Shown here one piece after another: positions 28,670-37,719 of a stretch of 64,000 nt of DNA; positions within the stretch are counted from its first letter, which is position 1, and each line of letters opens with the position of its first letter. A model generated the notes under the pieces. It worked only from the letters and a program-made list of their open reading frames with translations. It ran no database searches and had not been told where the DNA came from. The position numbers and the translations under genes are program-made. The DNA is from CAJBVW01 sp964457335 (GTDB taxonomy: Bacteria > Myxococcota_A > UBA796 > SXON01): NCBI GenBank assembly GCA_964457335.1, contig CAYWGD010000028.1, positions 1 through 64,000 on the forward strand, read 5' to 3'.

Positions 28670-29941
28670 ATGTCGCTGATTCAGGAAGTCCAAGGCCGCA
28701 TGATCCTCGACTCGCGCGGCAACCCCACCGTCGAGGTGGAAGTCGTGACCGAGGAGGGCATCGTGGGCCGCGCCGCGGTCCCGTCCGGCGCCTCCACGGG
28801 CGAGCACGAGGCCGTCGAGCTCCGGGACGGCGACAAGGCGCGCTGGACGGGCAAGGGCGTCGATCGCGCGGTGGCGAACGTCAACGACACCATCGCGCCC
28901 CAGCTCATCGGCATGGACGCGCGCGACCAGCGCGCGATCGACCACCTCCTGGTCGAGCTCGACGGCACGCCCAACAAGGCGCGCCTCGGCGCGAACGCGA
29001 TCCTTGGCGCCTCGCTCGCCGTGGCGCGCGCCGCGTCGCTCTCGCTCGGGCTCCCGCTCTACCGCTACGTCGGCGGCACCAACGCGCGCACCCTGCCGGT
29101 GCCGCTCATGAACGTCATCAACGGCGGCGCCCACGCCGACAACAACCTCGACGTGCAGGAGTTCATGGTCGTCCCGGCCGGCTTCGACAGCTTCGTCGAC
29201 GCGCTCCGCTGCGGCACCGAGATCTTCCACACGCTCAAGAAGGTGCTGAAGGACAAGGGCCTGAACACCTCGGTCGGCGACGAGGGCGGCTTCGCCCCGA
29301 ACCTCGGCAGCAACGACGAGGCGCTCGCGCTCCTCGCGCAGGCGGTGGAGAAGGCGGGCTACCGGCTCGGCGAGCAGGTCTCCTTCGCGCTCGACGTCGC
29401 GGCGAGCGAGGTCTACAAGGACGGCCGCTACGGGTTCGGCGGCAAGCAGCTCTCCTCCGGCGAGGTGGTCGACTGGTACGCGGGCCTCGCCGGCCGCTAC
29501 CCGCTCGTCTCGATCGAGGACGGCCTCGCCGAGGACGACTGGGAGGGCTGGAAGCAGCTCACGGACCGCCTGGGCGGCCAGGTGCAGCTCGTCGGCGACG
29601 ACCTCTTCTGCACCAACACCGAGCGCCTCTCCCGCGGCATCGCGGGCGGCGTCGCGAACGCGATCCTCGTGAAGGTGAACCAGATCGGCACGCTCACCGA
29701 GACGCTCGACGCCATCGAGATGGCCCAGCACGCCGGCTACCGCGCCATCCTCTCGCACCGCTCGGGAGAGACGGAGGACACGACGATCTCCGACCTCGCG
29801 GTGGCGACGAACGCCGGCCAGATCAAGACCGGCTCGCTCTGCCGGACGGACCGCACCGCGAAGTACAACCAGCTCCTCCGCATCGCGGGCGAGCTCGACG
29901 CCGCGGGGCGCTACGCGGGCCGGTCGGCGCTCCGGCGCTGA
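28670..29941 (+). CDS. eno: Enolase
   Basis: 423 residues from ATG 28670 (MSLIQEVQGRMILDSRGNPT). Diagnostic motifs: SGASTGEHEAVELRD, NVINGGAHADNNLDVQEFM, SVGDEGGFAPNL, SIEDGLAEDDW, GDDLFCTN and the signature ILVKVNQIGTLTET, with HRSGETEDTTI in the active-site region. Converts 2-phosphoglycerate to phosphoenolpyruvate in glycolysis and gluconeogenesis, with Mg2+. Length is typical. Stands alone with its own promoter. Confidence 0.98.
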   Translation: MSLIQEVQGRMILDSRGNPTVEVEVVTEEGIVGRAAVPSGASTGEHEAVELRDGDKARWTGKGVDRAVANVNDTIAPQLIGMDARDQRAIDHLLVELDGTPNKARLGANAILGASLAVARAASLSLGLPLYRYVGGTNARTLPVPLMNVINGGAHADNNLDVQEFMVVPAGFDSFVDALRCGTEIFHTLKKVLKDKGLNTSVGDEGGFAPNLGSNDEALALLAQAVEKAGYRLGEQVSFALDVAASEVYKDGRYGFGGKQLSSGEVVDWYAGLAGRYPLVSIEDGLAEDDWEGWKQLTDRLGGQVQLVGDDLFCTNTERLSRGIAGGVANAILVKVNQIGTLTETLDAIEMAQHAGYRAILSHRSGETEDTTISDLAVATNAGQIKTGSLCRTDRTAKYNQLLRIAGELDAAGRYAGRSALRR

Positions 29942-29994
29942 CGGAGGGCGCGCCGCCGCGAAGGGGGCGGCTCCGTTGCCGCCCGCGCTTGCGG

Positions 29995-30000
29995 TATGAT
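29995..30000 (+). promoter_or_regulatory. -10 box TATGAT of small lipoprotein
   Basis: TATGAT 26 bases before the ATG at 30026. The upstream in-frame ATGATG at 29996 would lie inside this box, which argues for the downstream start; GGAG precedes that start by 8 bases. Confidence 0.45.
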
Positions 30001-30025
30001 GCGCGCGTCCCTCGGAGCCCTCCCG

Positions 30026-30529
30026 ATGTTCCTCGCGCTCGCTCTCCTCGCCGGCTGCCCCAACGTGGAGGCCCCCCCCTGGGGCGGGGGCGGCACGCAC
30101 TACGCCCTCGGCTACGCGGCCGACTTCAACGGAGAGGAGGGCGGCGGCGACGACACGGGGAGCGGCGGGGAAGGGGACGGCTCCGGGCCCGAGCTCCTGA
30201 CGGGCTCGGCGCTCTACACCTCGCCGAACGAGGCCGAGCAGGTCTTCATCCAGGTCGGCATCGCCTACGAAGACGAGCCGGACGATGTCGTCGGCGGCAC
30301 GCTCTACTACAACCTCGTCGCCAACGGCGAGTCGCAGGACGAGTCGAGCCGCCCCATCATGGACGAGGATCCCGACCCGAACACCGATGCCTGGCTCGAC
30401 GTGAACGGCCAGCTCGTGTTCCAGGCCGGGCCGGTCGACACGCGCATGACGCACGCGATGTACATCTACATCGTCGACTACACGCGTAATCGTTCCAACG
30501 AGATCGCCATCGACGTCACCTCGGAGTGA
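30026..30529 (+). CDS. Small lipoprotein
   Basis: 167 residues from ATG 30026 (MFLALALLAGC), preferred over ATG 29996 because of the -10 box and GGAG placement. Lipobox L-A-G-C. After an acidic Gly/Asp-rich linker (GGGDDTGSGGEGDG) comes a ~95-residue beta-type domain containing GGTLYYNLVANGES and MYIYIVDYTRNRSNEIAIDV. No known family recognised. Probably membrane-anchored on the periplasmic or outer face. Confidence 0.7.
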   Translation: MFLALALLAGCPNVEAPPWGGGGTHYALGYAADFNGEEGGGDDTGSGGEGDGSGPELLTGSALYTSPNEAEQVFIQVGIAYEDEPDDVVGGTLYYNLVANGESQDESSRPIMDEDPDPNTDAWLDVNGQLVFQAGPVDTRMTHAMYIYIVDYTRNRSNEIAIDVTSE

Positions 30530-30589
30530 CTCCGCGCTTGTGAGCGAGGCCACGGTGCGGCTACGCTCGTCCACCACCCTGGGACGTGC

Positions 30590-32011
30590 GTGCGCATCCT
30601 CCTCGTGAACCCGTCGATGAACATGCAGAAGCTCGGACGCTTCGCCGAGCTGCTGGAGCCGATGCCGCCGACCGGCATCGCGTACATCGCGGGCGCCCTC
30701 GTCGCGGCCGGCCACCACACGCGCGCGGTCGACATGTTCGCCGAGAAGCTCGTCGCCACCGAGGTGATCGAGCGCGTGAAGCGCTTCTCCCCCGACCTCG
30801 TCGGCATGACCGTGCTCACGCCGAGCGCGCCCACCTGCGAGAAGCTCGCGCGGATGATCCGGCAGGCCTGCCCCACGACGAAGATCGTGTGGGGCGGTGT
30901 GCACGCCGACGTGTTCGCCAAGGACATCCTGCGCGGCGGCGCGGCCGACTTCGTGATCAACCACGACGGCGAGGACACGGTCGTCGAGCTCTGCGCCGCG
31001 CTCGAGAGCGGCGAGACCGACCTCTCCCGCATCGACGGGCTCACGTGGATGGACTTCTCGGCCGGTCGTGGCGGCGAGCCGGTCACCAACAAGGCGCGCG
31101 CGCTCCGCCGCGACCTCGACACGCTCGCGTACCCGGCGTGGGACCTCTTCCCGTACCACCGCTACGGGCTCCTCCCCTTCGCGGACGTGGCCAAGCCCAT
31201 CCTCACGATGACGGGGAGCCGCGGCTGCCCCTACCGCTGCGACTACTGCTCGCTGCTCCACTCGGGGAAGGTCTACCGCCGCCGCGACCCGTACAAGATC
31301 GTGGACGAGTACGAGTACCTGGTGGACCGCTACGGCGTCCGCCAGATCGGGCTCGTCGACCCCATCTTCCCGCTCGTCGTGAAGGACCTGCGCCCGCTCT
31401 GCGAGGAGATCGTCGCCCGCGGGCTCGACCAGAAGTGCTCCTGGCTCTCCGAGACGCGCGCCGACCGCCTCGACGAGGAGACCTGCCGGCTCATGTACGA
31501 GGGCGGGTGCCGCCGCGTGCTCATCGGCATCGAGTCCGGCGTCGACATGCTGCTCGGCAACGTGAACAAGAACCTCACGACCGAGAAGGTGCGCTGGGGC
31601 GTGAACAACGCGAAGAAGGCCGGCATCCAGACGGTCGGCCTCTTCATGATCGGCATGCCCGGCGAGACGCCCGAGCTCACGCGCGAGACCATCGAGTTCG
31701 CGGTCGACCTCGACCTGGACTTCGCCAAGTTCGCGATCACCGTGCCGTTCCCCGGGAGCAAGCTCTTCGAGGACCAGTGGCAGAAGACGCTCTTCCGCGA
31801 CGACTGGGAGAACTACACCACGTTCAACCCCGACGCGGACCGGCTGATCTACCACCCCGAGGGCTACGACCCCGAGCTCCTCATCAAGATGCAGAGCTAC
31901 GCGCTCCGCCGCTTCTACATGCGGTACGAGCAGGTGCGCCGGCAGCTGGTCGAGCTCAAGACGATCAACCCGAAGATGATGCTCTACGGGTTGTACGGGA
32001 TGGCCATCTGA
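30590..32011 (+). CDS. B12-binding-domain radical SAM protein
   Basis: 473 residues, GTG start. Residues 1-~135 form a cobalamin-binding-type Rossmann domain (RILLVNPSMN, GGVHADVF, INHDGEDTVVEL). The radical SAM domain follows with Cys 213, 217 and 220 (GCPYRCDYC), then LIGIESGVDMLL and GLFMIGMPGET. This architecture covers C- and P-methylases, BchE-type cyclases and similar enzymes; substrate unknown. A TACGCT box lies 28 bases upstream. The next gene begins 36 bases later on the same strand and may be cotranscribed. No B12 riboswitch-like leader is visible. Confidence 0.88.
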   Translation: MRILLVNPSMNMQKLGRFAELLEPMPPTGIAYIAGALVAAGHHTRAVDMFAEKLVATEVIERVKRFSPDLVGMTVLTPSAPTCEKLARMIRQACPTTKIVWGGVHADVFAKDILRGGAADFVINHDGEDTVVELCAALESGETDLSRIDGLTWMDFSAGRGGEPVTNKARALRRDLDTLAYPAWDLFPYHRYGLLPFADVAKPILTMTGSRGCPYRCDYCSLLHSGKVYRRRDPYKIVDEYEYLVDRYGVRQIGLVDPIFPLVVKDLRPLCEEIVARGLDQKCSWLSETRADRLDEETCRLMYEGGCRRVLIGIESGVDMLLGNVNKNLTTEKVRWGVNNAKKAGIQTVGLFMIGMPGETPELTRETIEFAVDLDLDFAKFAITVPFPGSKLFEDQWQKTLFRDDWENYTTFNPDADRLIYHPEGYDPELLIKMQSYALRRFYMRYEQVRRQLVELKTINPKMMLYGLYGMAI

Positions 32012-32047
32012 CGCGCTCCGCAGGGGGATGTGCTTAGCCCCTTCGGG

Positions 32048-33067
32048 ATGCCCCCCACCCCCGCGGCCTCCCTGCAAGAGGCGGCCTTCGTCCACTGTTC
32101 CGTGTTCACCGAGCCCGTGTGGGCCTGGCCCGACGACCTCGTGTCGCGGGTGCCGCCCTTCGACGCGCTCTTCGTCGACGGGCGGCCCGTCCCCGCCGGG
32201 ACGCCCGACCCGCCGCGGCTCCTGCGCGACCGCCTCGCGCGCACACCCGGGCCGGTCAAGCTGCTGCTCGCCGGGCAGCGGGGCTCCGGGAAGTCCTGGA
32301 TGCTCCGGCGCGTGGCGGCGACGCTCGGTCCACGCTTCCACGCGGTGACGCTCTTCCCGGCCGAGGCCGGCGCTGAGGCCGACGTCCGCGCGCTGATCGA
32401 GCGGGTCGGCGCCGCGCTCGACGCCCCGCGCCCGGCCGGAGCGGAGCTGGTGGTGCTGCTCGACGACCTCGACAAGCTCGACGCGGAAGCGGCCCGCCGC
32501 GCGGTGGGCGGGCTGCTCGCGCTCCCGTGCCGCATGGTCCTCACGTGGCCGTTCGCGCTGAGCTTCGACGGCGCCTTCCCGCGCGGCGCGGGCGCGCCGA
32601 TCGTGCTCCCGAACGTGCCCGTGGTGGACCTCGAGCGCCGCGGGGTCCCGGAGCCGGCGCTCGCCTTCTTCCGCGCGGTGCTCGCCGGCATCCTCGACCC
32701 GGCGCTCGTGGACGAGGCGGCCTTCCGCGATGCCGTGCGGCTCTCCGCGGGCGTGCCGCGCGCGTTCGGGCTGCTGGTGCGCCAGGCCTGCCTGCACGCG
32801 GAGTACGCCGGGGCCCGGAAGCTCGACGCGCGCGCCCTCGCGTTGGCCGAGCGGGAGCTGCGCATCGGGATGCTGCGCGCGAGCCAGTCGGTGGCCGTCC
32901 GCGGCGCGCTGGCGGGCATCCGCCGAGCCAAGAAGCTCGCCTCCGACGAGGACCGCCGCCTCTTCGATCAGGACCTGCTCGTCGAGTACGTCGACGGCGA
33001 GCCCTGGTACGACGTGCACCCCATCCTGGCGCCGGCCATCGACGCCTGGGCCGCCACGCGCGCCTGA
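32048..33067 (+). CDS. P-loop (AAA/KAP-like) ATPase
   Basis: 339 residues from ATG 32048; an in-frame GTG at 32030 is an alternative start. Walker A GQRGSGKS at residues 76-83, Walker B VVLLDDLD near 135-142, then a C-terminal helical region (ACLHAEYAGARKLDARAL) of the winged-helix or lid type seen in STAND/Orc-like ATPases. No transmembrane segment. The role is unknown; such small ATPases often act as switches in signalling or DNA transactions. Its stop abuts the convergent HAD gene with no gap. Confidence 0.75.
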   Translation: MPPTPAASLQEAAFVHCSVFTEPVWAWPDDLVSRVPPFDALFVDGRPVPAGTPDPPRLLRDRLARTPGPVKLLLAGQRGSGKSWMLRRVAATLGPRFHAVTLFPAEAGAEADVRALIERVGAALDAPRPAGAELVVLLDDLDKLDAEAARRAVGGLLALPCRMVLTWPFALSFDGAFPRGAGAPIVLPNVPVVDLERRGVPEPALAFFRAVLAGILDPALVDEAAFRDAVRLSAGVPRAFGLLVRQACLHAEYAGARKLDARALALAERELRIGMLRASQSVAVRGALAGIRRAKKLASDEDRRLFDQDLLVEYVDGEPWYDVHPILAPAIDAWAATRA

Positions 33068-33754
33068 CTACATCGCCCGCGTCACCCGGCCGATCTTCCC
33101 CGGGACGCCCCAGTCCTCGACGCGCCAGCCGCGCTTCTGGGCGATGCGCGCGAGCGTGGGGTCGGGGTTCACCGCGACGGGCGTGCCGACGACCTCCATG
33201 ACGGCGAGGTCGGAGGCCGAGTCGGTGTAGAAGGTCGAGTCGGCGAGCCGCTCGCCGAGCCGGTCCGCGAGGGCCTGCGCGTGGTCGAGCTTGCCGGGGC
33301 CGAAGCAGAGGCCGCCCAGCGCGCGGCCGGTGAACACGCCGTCCCGCACCTCGAAGCGGTTGCAGAGCGCGTGCTGGATTCCGAGGGTCTGCAGCACGGG
33401 CTCCGCGAGGTAGCTCGAGGTCGAGGACAGGAGGGCCAGCACGTCGCCGCGGGCGCGGTGCGACTCCACCACGTCCCGGGCGCGCGGGCGGTAGGCGCGC
33501 GCCACCTCCTCCTCGTAGAAGGTGCGCGTGCGCGCGACGATGTCCTCTTCGCGCTCGCCCGCGAGCGTGGCGATGGCGTCCTCGAGCACGCGCTCGATGC
33601 GCGAGAAGCCGAGGTGGTAGCCGAAGATCCAGGCGGCGGCCTTGGTGGCCTGCCAGCGGCCGATGTAGCCGAGGCGCATCTCGCGCTTCACCCACAGCTG
33701 CCCCGCGTTCACGGAGAGCAGCGTGCGGTCGAGGTCGAAGAACGCGAGCGCCAT
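33068..33754 (-). CDS. HAD-family phosphatase, subfamily IB
   Basis: 228 residues. Motif I FFDLDRTLL (nucleophile Asp near residue 7), motif II LLSSTSSYL, motif III/IV FYTDSASDLAVME. The helical cap between motifs I and II and the overall length match SerB/CicA-like IB hydrolases acting on small phosphomonoesters such as phosphoserine, or on phospholipid-derived substrates. The TAG stop directly abuts the convergent ATPase gene. TTAAGC lies 14 bases upstream of the ATG. Confidence 0.85.
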   Translation of the reverse strand: MALAFFDLDRTLLSVNAGQLWVKREMRLGYIGRWQATKAAAWIFGYHLGFSRIERVLEDAIATLAGEREEDIVARTRTFYEEEVARAYRPRARDVVESHRARGDVLALLSSTSSYLAEPVLQTLGIQHALCNRFEVRDGVFTGRALGGLCFGPGKLDHAQALADRLGERLADSTFYTDSASDLAVMEVVGTPVAVNPDPTLARIAQKRGWRVEDWGVPGKIGRVTRAM

Positions 33755-33836
33755 GACGGATGGGCTTAACGGGCGCGAGGCCGGGGAGTTGCGGTGGCGG
33801 TGCCGACTGTCGCATCATCCGCGCGCGGAGGCGCAC

Positions 33837-34919
<1,083 letters not shown>

Positions 34920-36452
34920 TCAGGTGTCGTACCACTCCGGCGTGACGAGCTGCTGGTAGTGCTCCACGTCGAGCGGGTTGATGCGCTGCTTGATGGCGTC
35001 GACGGCCATCGCGGCGCTCACCTTCGTGAACCAGATGTACATGTCGCGCTTGTAGGGGACCCGTGAGAGGAGCCCTCGCAAGAGCCACTTGTTGTTCACG
35101 AATTCCTTGTTCATCCGGTAGAGCGACTCGGCGATCTCGTCGCGGGTCATGTACTTGGAGTCGAGCACCGGCGTGAGCCAGTCGAAGTCGTCGAACTGCT
35201 GCTCGGTGATCCAGCCCTTCGCGATGGCCTCGTCGTAGATCGGGGTGCCCGGCACCGGCGTGATCGGGTGGAAGGCGGGGAAGTCCACGTCGATCTGCTT
35301 GGCGAGCGCGACCTGCTTCTTCATCGTCTCGGGCGACTCGTCCTTCACGCCCACGATGAACGTCGCCTGGAGGAAGACCTCCGGGTACTTCGTCTTGAAG
35401 ATGTTGAGCGCTTCCTGGGCGACACCGCCCGTGTAGAAGCGCTTGTCGAGCAGGGACAACGTGTCGTCCTCGGCGCGCTCCACCCCGATGAGGATGTGGG
35501 AGAGGCCGGCGCGCACGAGCTTCTCGAGGATGCCCTTCTTCTCGTCGCGCACGATGCAGTCGGCGCGCATGAACGCGAACCACTTCGTCTTCATGCCGCT
35601 GCGGATCATCCGCTCGGAGAAGGCGTCGTTGAAGCGGGGGTCGATGTTCCAGCTCTCGTCCACCCACACGTAGGAGCGCTTGCCGTAGCGGTAGTAGAGC
35701 TCCTCGATCTCCGCGAACACCCGGTCGACGCTCTTGCTCCGCCAGCGCGGGGCGAGCTGGGCCTTCCCGTCCGCGTCGTACTTGCGGTCCGCCATGACCG
35801 TCCACCACGCGCAGAAGCTGCACTTGCTGACGCAGCCGCGGCTGTGGTGGATGGTCGTGCCGCCCGGCGAGAAGAGGTAGCGGCTCTTCCCGTAGAGGTG
35901 CATCGGCATGAGGTCGTAGGCGGGCATCGGCAACGTGTCGAGGTCGTGGACGAGCTTCCGCGGCTTCGTACGCACCATCTTCTCGCCGTCGAAGTACGCG
36001 AGGCCGTCCACCTTCGAGAGGTCCGGGTCGGCCTTGGCCCACTCCTGGCACACCTCGACCACCGTGACCTCGCCCTCGCCGACACAGATCGCGTCGATGG
36101 GCGAGCCCGCGGTGGCGTAGCGGTGCGAGAGGTTCGTGAAGTGGCCGCCCCCCGCGAGCGTCTTCGACCGCGGCGAGACCTCCTTGCACATCCGGAAGAA
36201 GCGCAGCGCCTCGCTCGCGTAGAGCGCGTGGTTCTCGCCGCAGGCGATCACGTCCGCGTCGATGCGCTTGAGCTCGTCGGCGAGCGAGCGCCAGCCGATG
36301 TGGAGCGGCATGCAGTCGATCACGTGCACGTCCATCCCGGCGGCGCGGAGCGGGGCCGCGAGCGCGGGCAGCGCCTGCTGCAGGAGGAAGTTGTCGCCCT
36401 CGCTCGTGAAGGGCCAGTACTTCCGCGGGGGTTGGACGATCAGGACGCGCAT
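34920..36452 (-). CDS. B12-binding-domain radical SAM protein
   Basis: 510 residues from ATG 36452 (MRVLIVQPPRKYWPF). The B12-type domain covers ~1-160 (HVIDCMPLHIGW, CGENHALYASEA, GGGHFTNLSH, ICVGEGEVTVVEV); the radical SAM Cys are 207, 211 and 214 (GCVSKCSFC); then ILIGVERAEDDTL and TFIVGVKDESPET. The C-terminal ~90 residues (FVNNKWLLRGLLSR region) are helical. Paralogous in layout to the gene at 30590 but clearly diverged. It lies 63 bases downstream of a methyltransferase gene and may act in the same pathway. TACGGT at 36465-36460 lies 7 bases before the ATG. Substrate unknown. Confidence 0.88.
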   Translation of the reverse strand: MRVLIVQPPRKYWPFTSEGDNFLLQQALPALAAPLRAAGMDVHVIDCMPLHIGWRSLADELKRIDADVIACGENHALYASEALRFFRMCKEVSPRSKTLAGGGHFTNLSHRYATAGSPIDAICVGEGEVTVVEVCQEWAKADPDLSKVDGLAYFDGEKMVRTKPRKLVHDLDTLPMPAYDLMPMHLYGKSRYLFSPGGTTIHHSRGCVSKCSFCAWWTVMADRKYDADGKAQLAPRWRSKSVDRVFAEIEELYYRYGKRSYVWVDESWNIDPRFNDAFSERMIRSGMKTKWFAFMRADCIVRDEKKGILEKLVRAGLSHILIGVERAEDDTLSLLDKRFYTGGVAQEALNIFKTKYPEVFLQATFIVGVKDESPETMKKQVALAKQIDVDFPAFHPITPVPGTPIYDEAIAKGWITEQQFDDFDWLTPVLDSKYMTRDEIAESLYRMNKEFVNNKWLLRGLLSRVPYKRDMYIWFTKVSAAMAVDAIKQRINPLDVEHYQQLVTPEWYDT

Positions 36453-36459
36453 GGCGCAC

Positions 36460-36465
36460 ACCGTA
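36460..36465 (-). promoter_or_regulatory. Leaderless-type -10 box
   Basis: TACGGT on the minus strand, separated from the radical SAM ATG at 36452 by 7 bases, so transcription should begin at or next to the start codon. No Shine-Dalgarno fits in that space. Confidence 0.45.
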
Positions 36466-36515
36466 GCCCCGCGACGGGGCGGTCGCTCGTGACCGCGCTC
36501 ACCGCGCCGACCGCA

Positions 36516-37439
36516 TCAGCGCGCCACGGCCATCCACGCGCGGTTCCACGGCGCGGTGACCGGGTGGGCGCGCAGGCGCTCCTCCCAGGCGAGGAGCTGG
36601 CCGAAGGGGAGGGGGCCCGCGGCGGTCTCGAAGGGCCCGCAGGGGATGTAGTGCGTGGGGACCAGCTCCTCGATCGACCAGTCCGCGAGCGCCGACCGGA
36701 GCGCCGCCTCGTCGTAGGTCCGGACCCACTTGTCGCCCGGCACGTGCACGAGCCCGTCCCCGAGGAGCGCGTCGAGCGTGCCCGGCGCCGCGTCGTACGC
36801 GGGCGCCCAGCCCCAGCGGCCCTCGACGGACGCGAGCAGCGTGCCGCCGGGCTTCAGCACGCGCCGGATGTTCGCCAGCACGGCCGCCACGTCTTCGACG
36901 TAGCAGAGCACCTCGGCCGCGATCACCACGTCCACGGGCGCGAGGTCGGGGAGCGTCTCCCCCGTGGCCCAGTGCACGTCGAGCCGGCCGGTGCGCCCTG
37001 CCGCATGCCGGACGGCCGCGCGGAGGCTCCGGAGGTCGGGGTCGACGAGCTCCACGTCGCAGCCGCGGTCCAGGCACCAGGTGGTGAAGCGGCCGATGCC
37101 GCCGCCGAGGTCGAGCACGCGCGCCCCCGCGGGCACGTGGCGCTCCCAGCGGTGCAGGTAGAGCGACCGCTCGGCCCGCTTCTGCGCGTGCATCGGGCTC
37201 TGCGGGTCGAGGAAGTCCATGTGCTCGGGCCACTGCTCCCAGGCCACGTAGGCCCCTGCGAGGTTGGCGAGCGGCGGCGTCGGCTCGGCGCCCCCGTCGT
37301 GCAGCGCGCGCAGGCGCGGGTCGAGCGGCGGCAGGTCGAAGGCGAGCCCCGCCCAGGCGTGGAGCCGCGCGCAGGCGTAGGGCGGCCCTTCGGGCAGCGG
37401 GGGGACGCCGGCGGGGCCGGTGGCGTCACGCAAGGACAT
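36516..37439 (-). CDS. SAM-dependent methyltransferase
   Basis: 307 residues. Class I fold: motif I VLDLGGGIGRFTTW near residue 110, acidic motif VELVDPD, post-I DVVIAAEVLCYVEDVAAV, and RRVLKPGGTLLASVEG. An N-terminal ~90-residue extension has HMDFLDPQSPMHAQKRAERS, a helical cap. AGGGAG precedes the ATG. The gene begins only 23 bases after an intrinsic terminator, so it probably depends on read-through from the promoter at 37593-37621. Downstream is a B12 radical SAM enzyme. Substrate unknown. Confidence 0.85.
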   Translation of the reverse strand: MSLRDATGPAGVPPLPEGPPYACARLHAWAGLAFDLPPLDPRLRALHDGGAEPTPPLANLAGAYVAWEQWPEHMDFLDPQSPMHAQKRAERSLYLHRWERHVPAGARVLDLGGGIGRFTTWCLDRGCDVELVDPDLRSLRAAVRHAAGRTGRLDVHWATGETLPDLAPVDVVIAAEVLCYVEDVAAVLANIRRVLKPGGTLLASVEGRWGWAPAYDAAPGTLDALLGDGLVHVPGDKWVRTYDEAALRSALADWSIEELVPTHYIPCGPFETAAGPLPFGQLLAWEERLRAHPVTAPWNRAWMAVAR

Positions 37440-37462
37440 GTGGCTCCCTGGCGCGGAGGCCC

Positions 37463-37496
37463 AAAAACGGCAGGAGCCGCACGCAGCGGCTCCCGC
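37463..37496 (-). terminator. Intrinsic terminator / attenuator
   Basis: On the minus strand an 11-bp stem (GCGGGAGCCGC, loop TGCGT, GCGGCTCCTGC, one G:U pair) is followed by CG and TTTTT (37467-37463). It is the clearest U-tract terminator noticed in this GC-rich window. It lies between the 15-codon ORF and the methyltransferase start. Confidence 0.8.
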
Positions 37497-37514
37497 ACGA
37501 GAGAGACGTAGAGG

Positions 37515-37562
37515 CTAGGCCTTGGGGCCCGGCTTCGGACGCGGAGAGGGACGCCAGTTCAT
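37515..37562 (-). CDS. 15-residue Xaa-Pro peptide (leader or precursor)
   Basis: ATG at 37562 encodes MNWRPSPRPKPGPKA and stops at TAG 37515-37517. GGAGG (37573-37569) stands 6 bases before the ATG, an ideal Shine-Dalgarno. Proline occupies every second place from residue 5 to 13, with Arg/Lys giving a strong positive charge. A TTGACA promoter lies upstream and a U-tract terminator downstream, so the ORF sits in its own ~125-base transcription unit. Candidates: a leader peptide controlling read-through into the methyltransferase gene, or a tiny peptide product modified by the downstream methyltransferase and radical SAM enzyme. Translation is inferred, not shown. Confidence 0.6.
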   Translation of the reverse strand: MNWRPSPRPKPGPKA

Positions 37563-37592
37563 GAGAGACCTCCGAGGGGAATGGGCTCGGGT

Positions 37593-37621
37593 ATCTTCGT
37601 TTCGTCCCGGCGGTGTGTCAA
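37593..37621 (-). promoter_or_regulatory. Sigma70 promoter of the 15-residue peptide
   Basis: Minus strand TTGACA (37621-37616), 17-base spacer, GAAGAT (37598-37593) with the key A2, A5 and T6 matches. Predicted start near 37586 gives a ~24-base leader containing the GGAGG. Confidence 0.6.
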
Positions 37622-37692
37622 GCGGAGATCGCGGCCCCGCGCGTAGTTGCGTATTGCACCTCGCGTGCTTGATTCGCGAGCGCACGCTCCTG

Positions 37693-37698
37693 TAAGCT
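37693..37698 (+). promoter_or_regulatory. -10-like box of lipoprotein gene
   Basis: TAAGCT 22 bases before ATG 37720, with GGAGG at 37711-37715 in between. Confidence 0.35.
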
Positions 37699-37719
37699 CC
37701 GTGAAAGTCCGGAGGTCCG

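Noticed and set aside
30530..30589. B12 riboswitch ahead of the radical SAM gene
   Set aside because: The gap is only 60 bases and contains a -10-like box, too short for a cobalamin aptamer.
28577..33019. A 1480-codon open frame on the minus strand opposite enolase and a radical SAM gene
   Set aside because: Antisense to enolase with complete signatures; low-complexity Arg/Val/Leu content and no domain.
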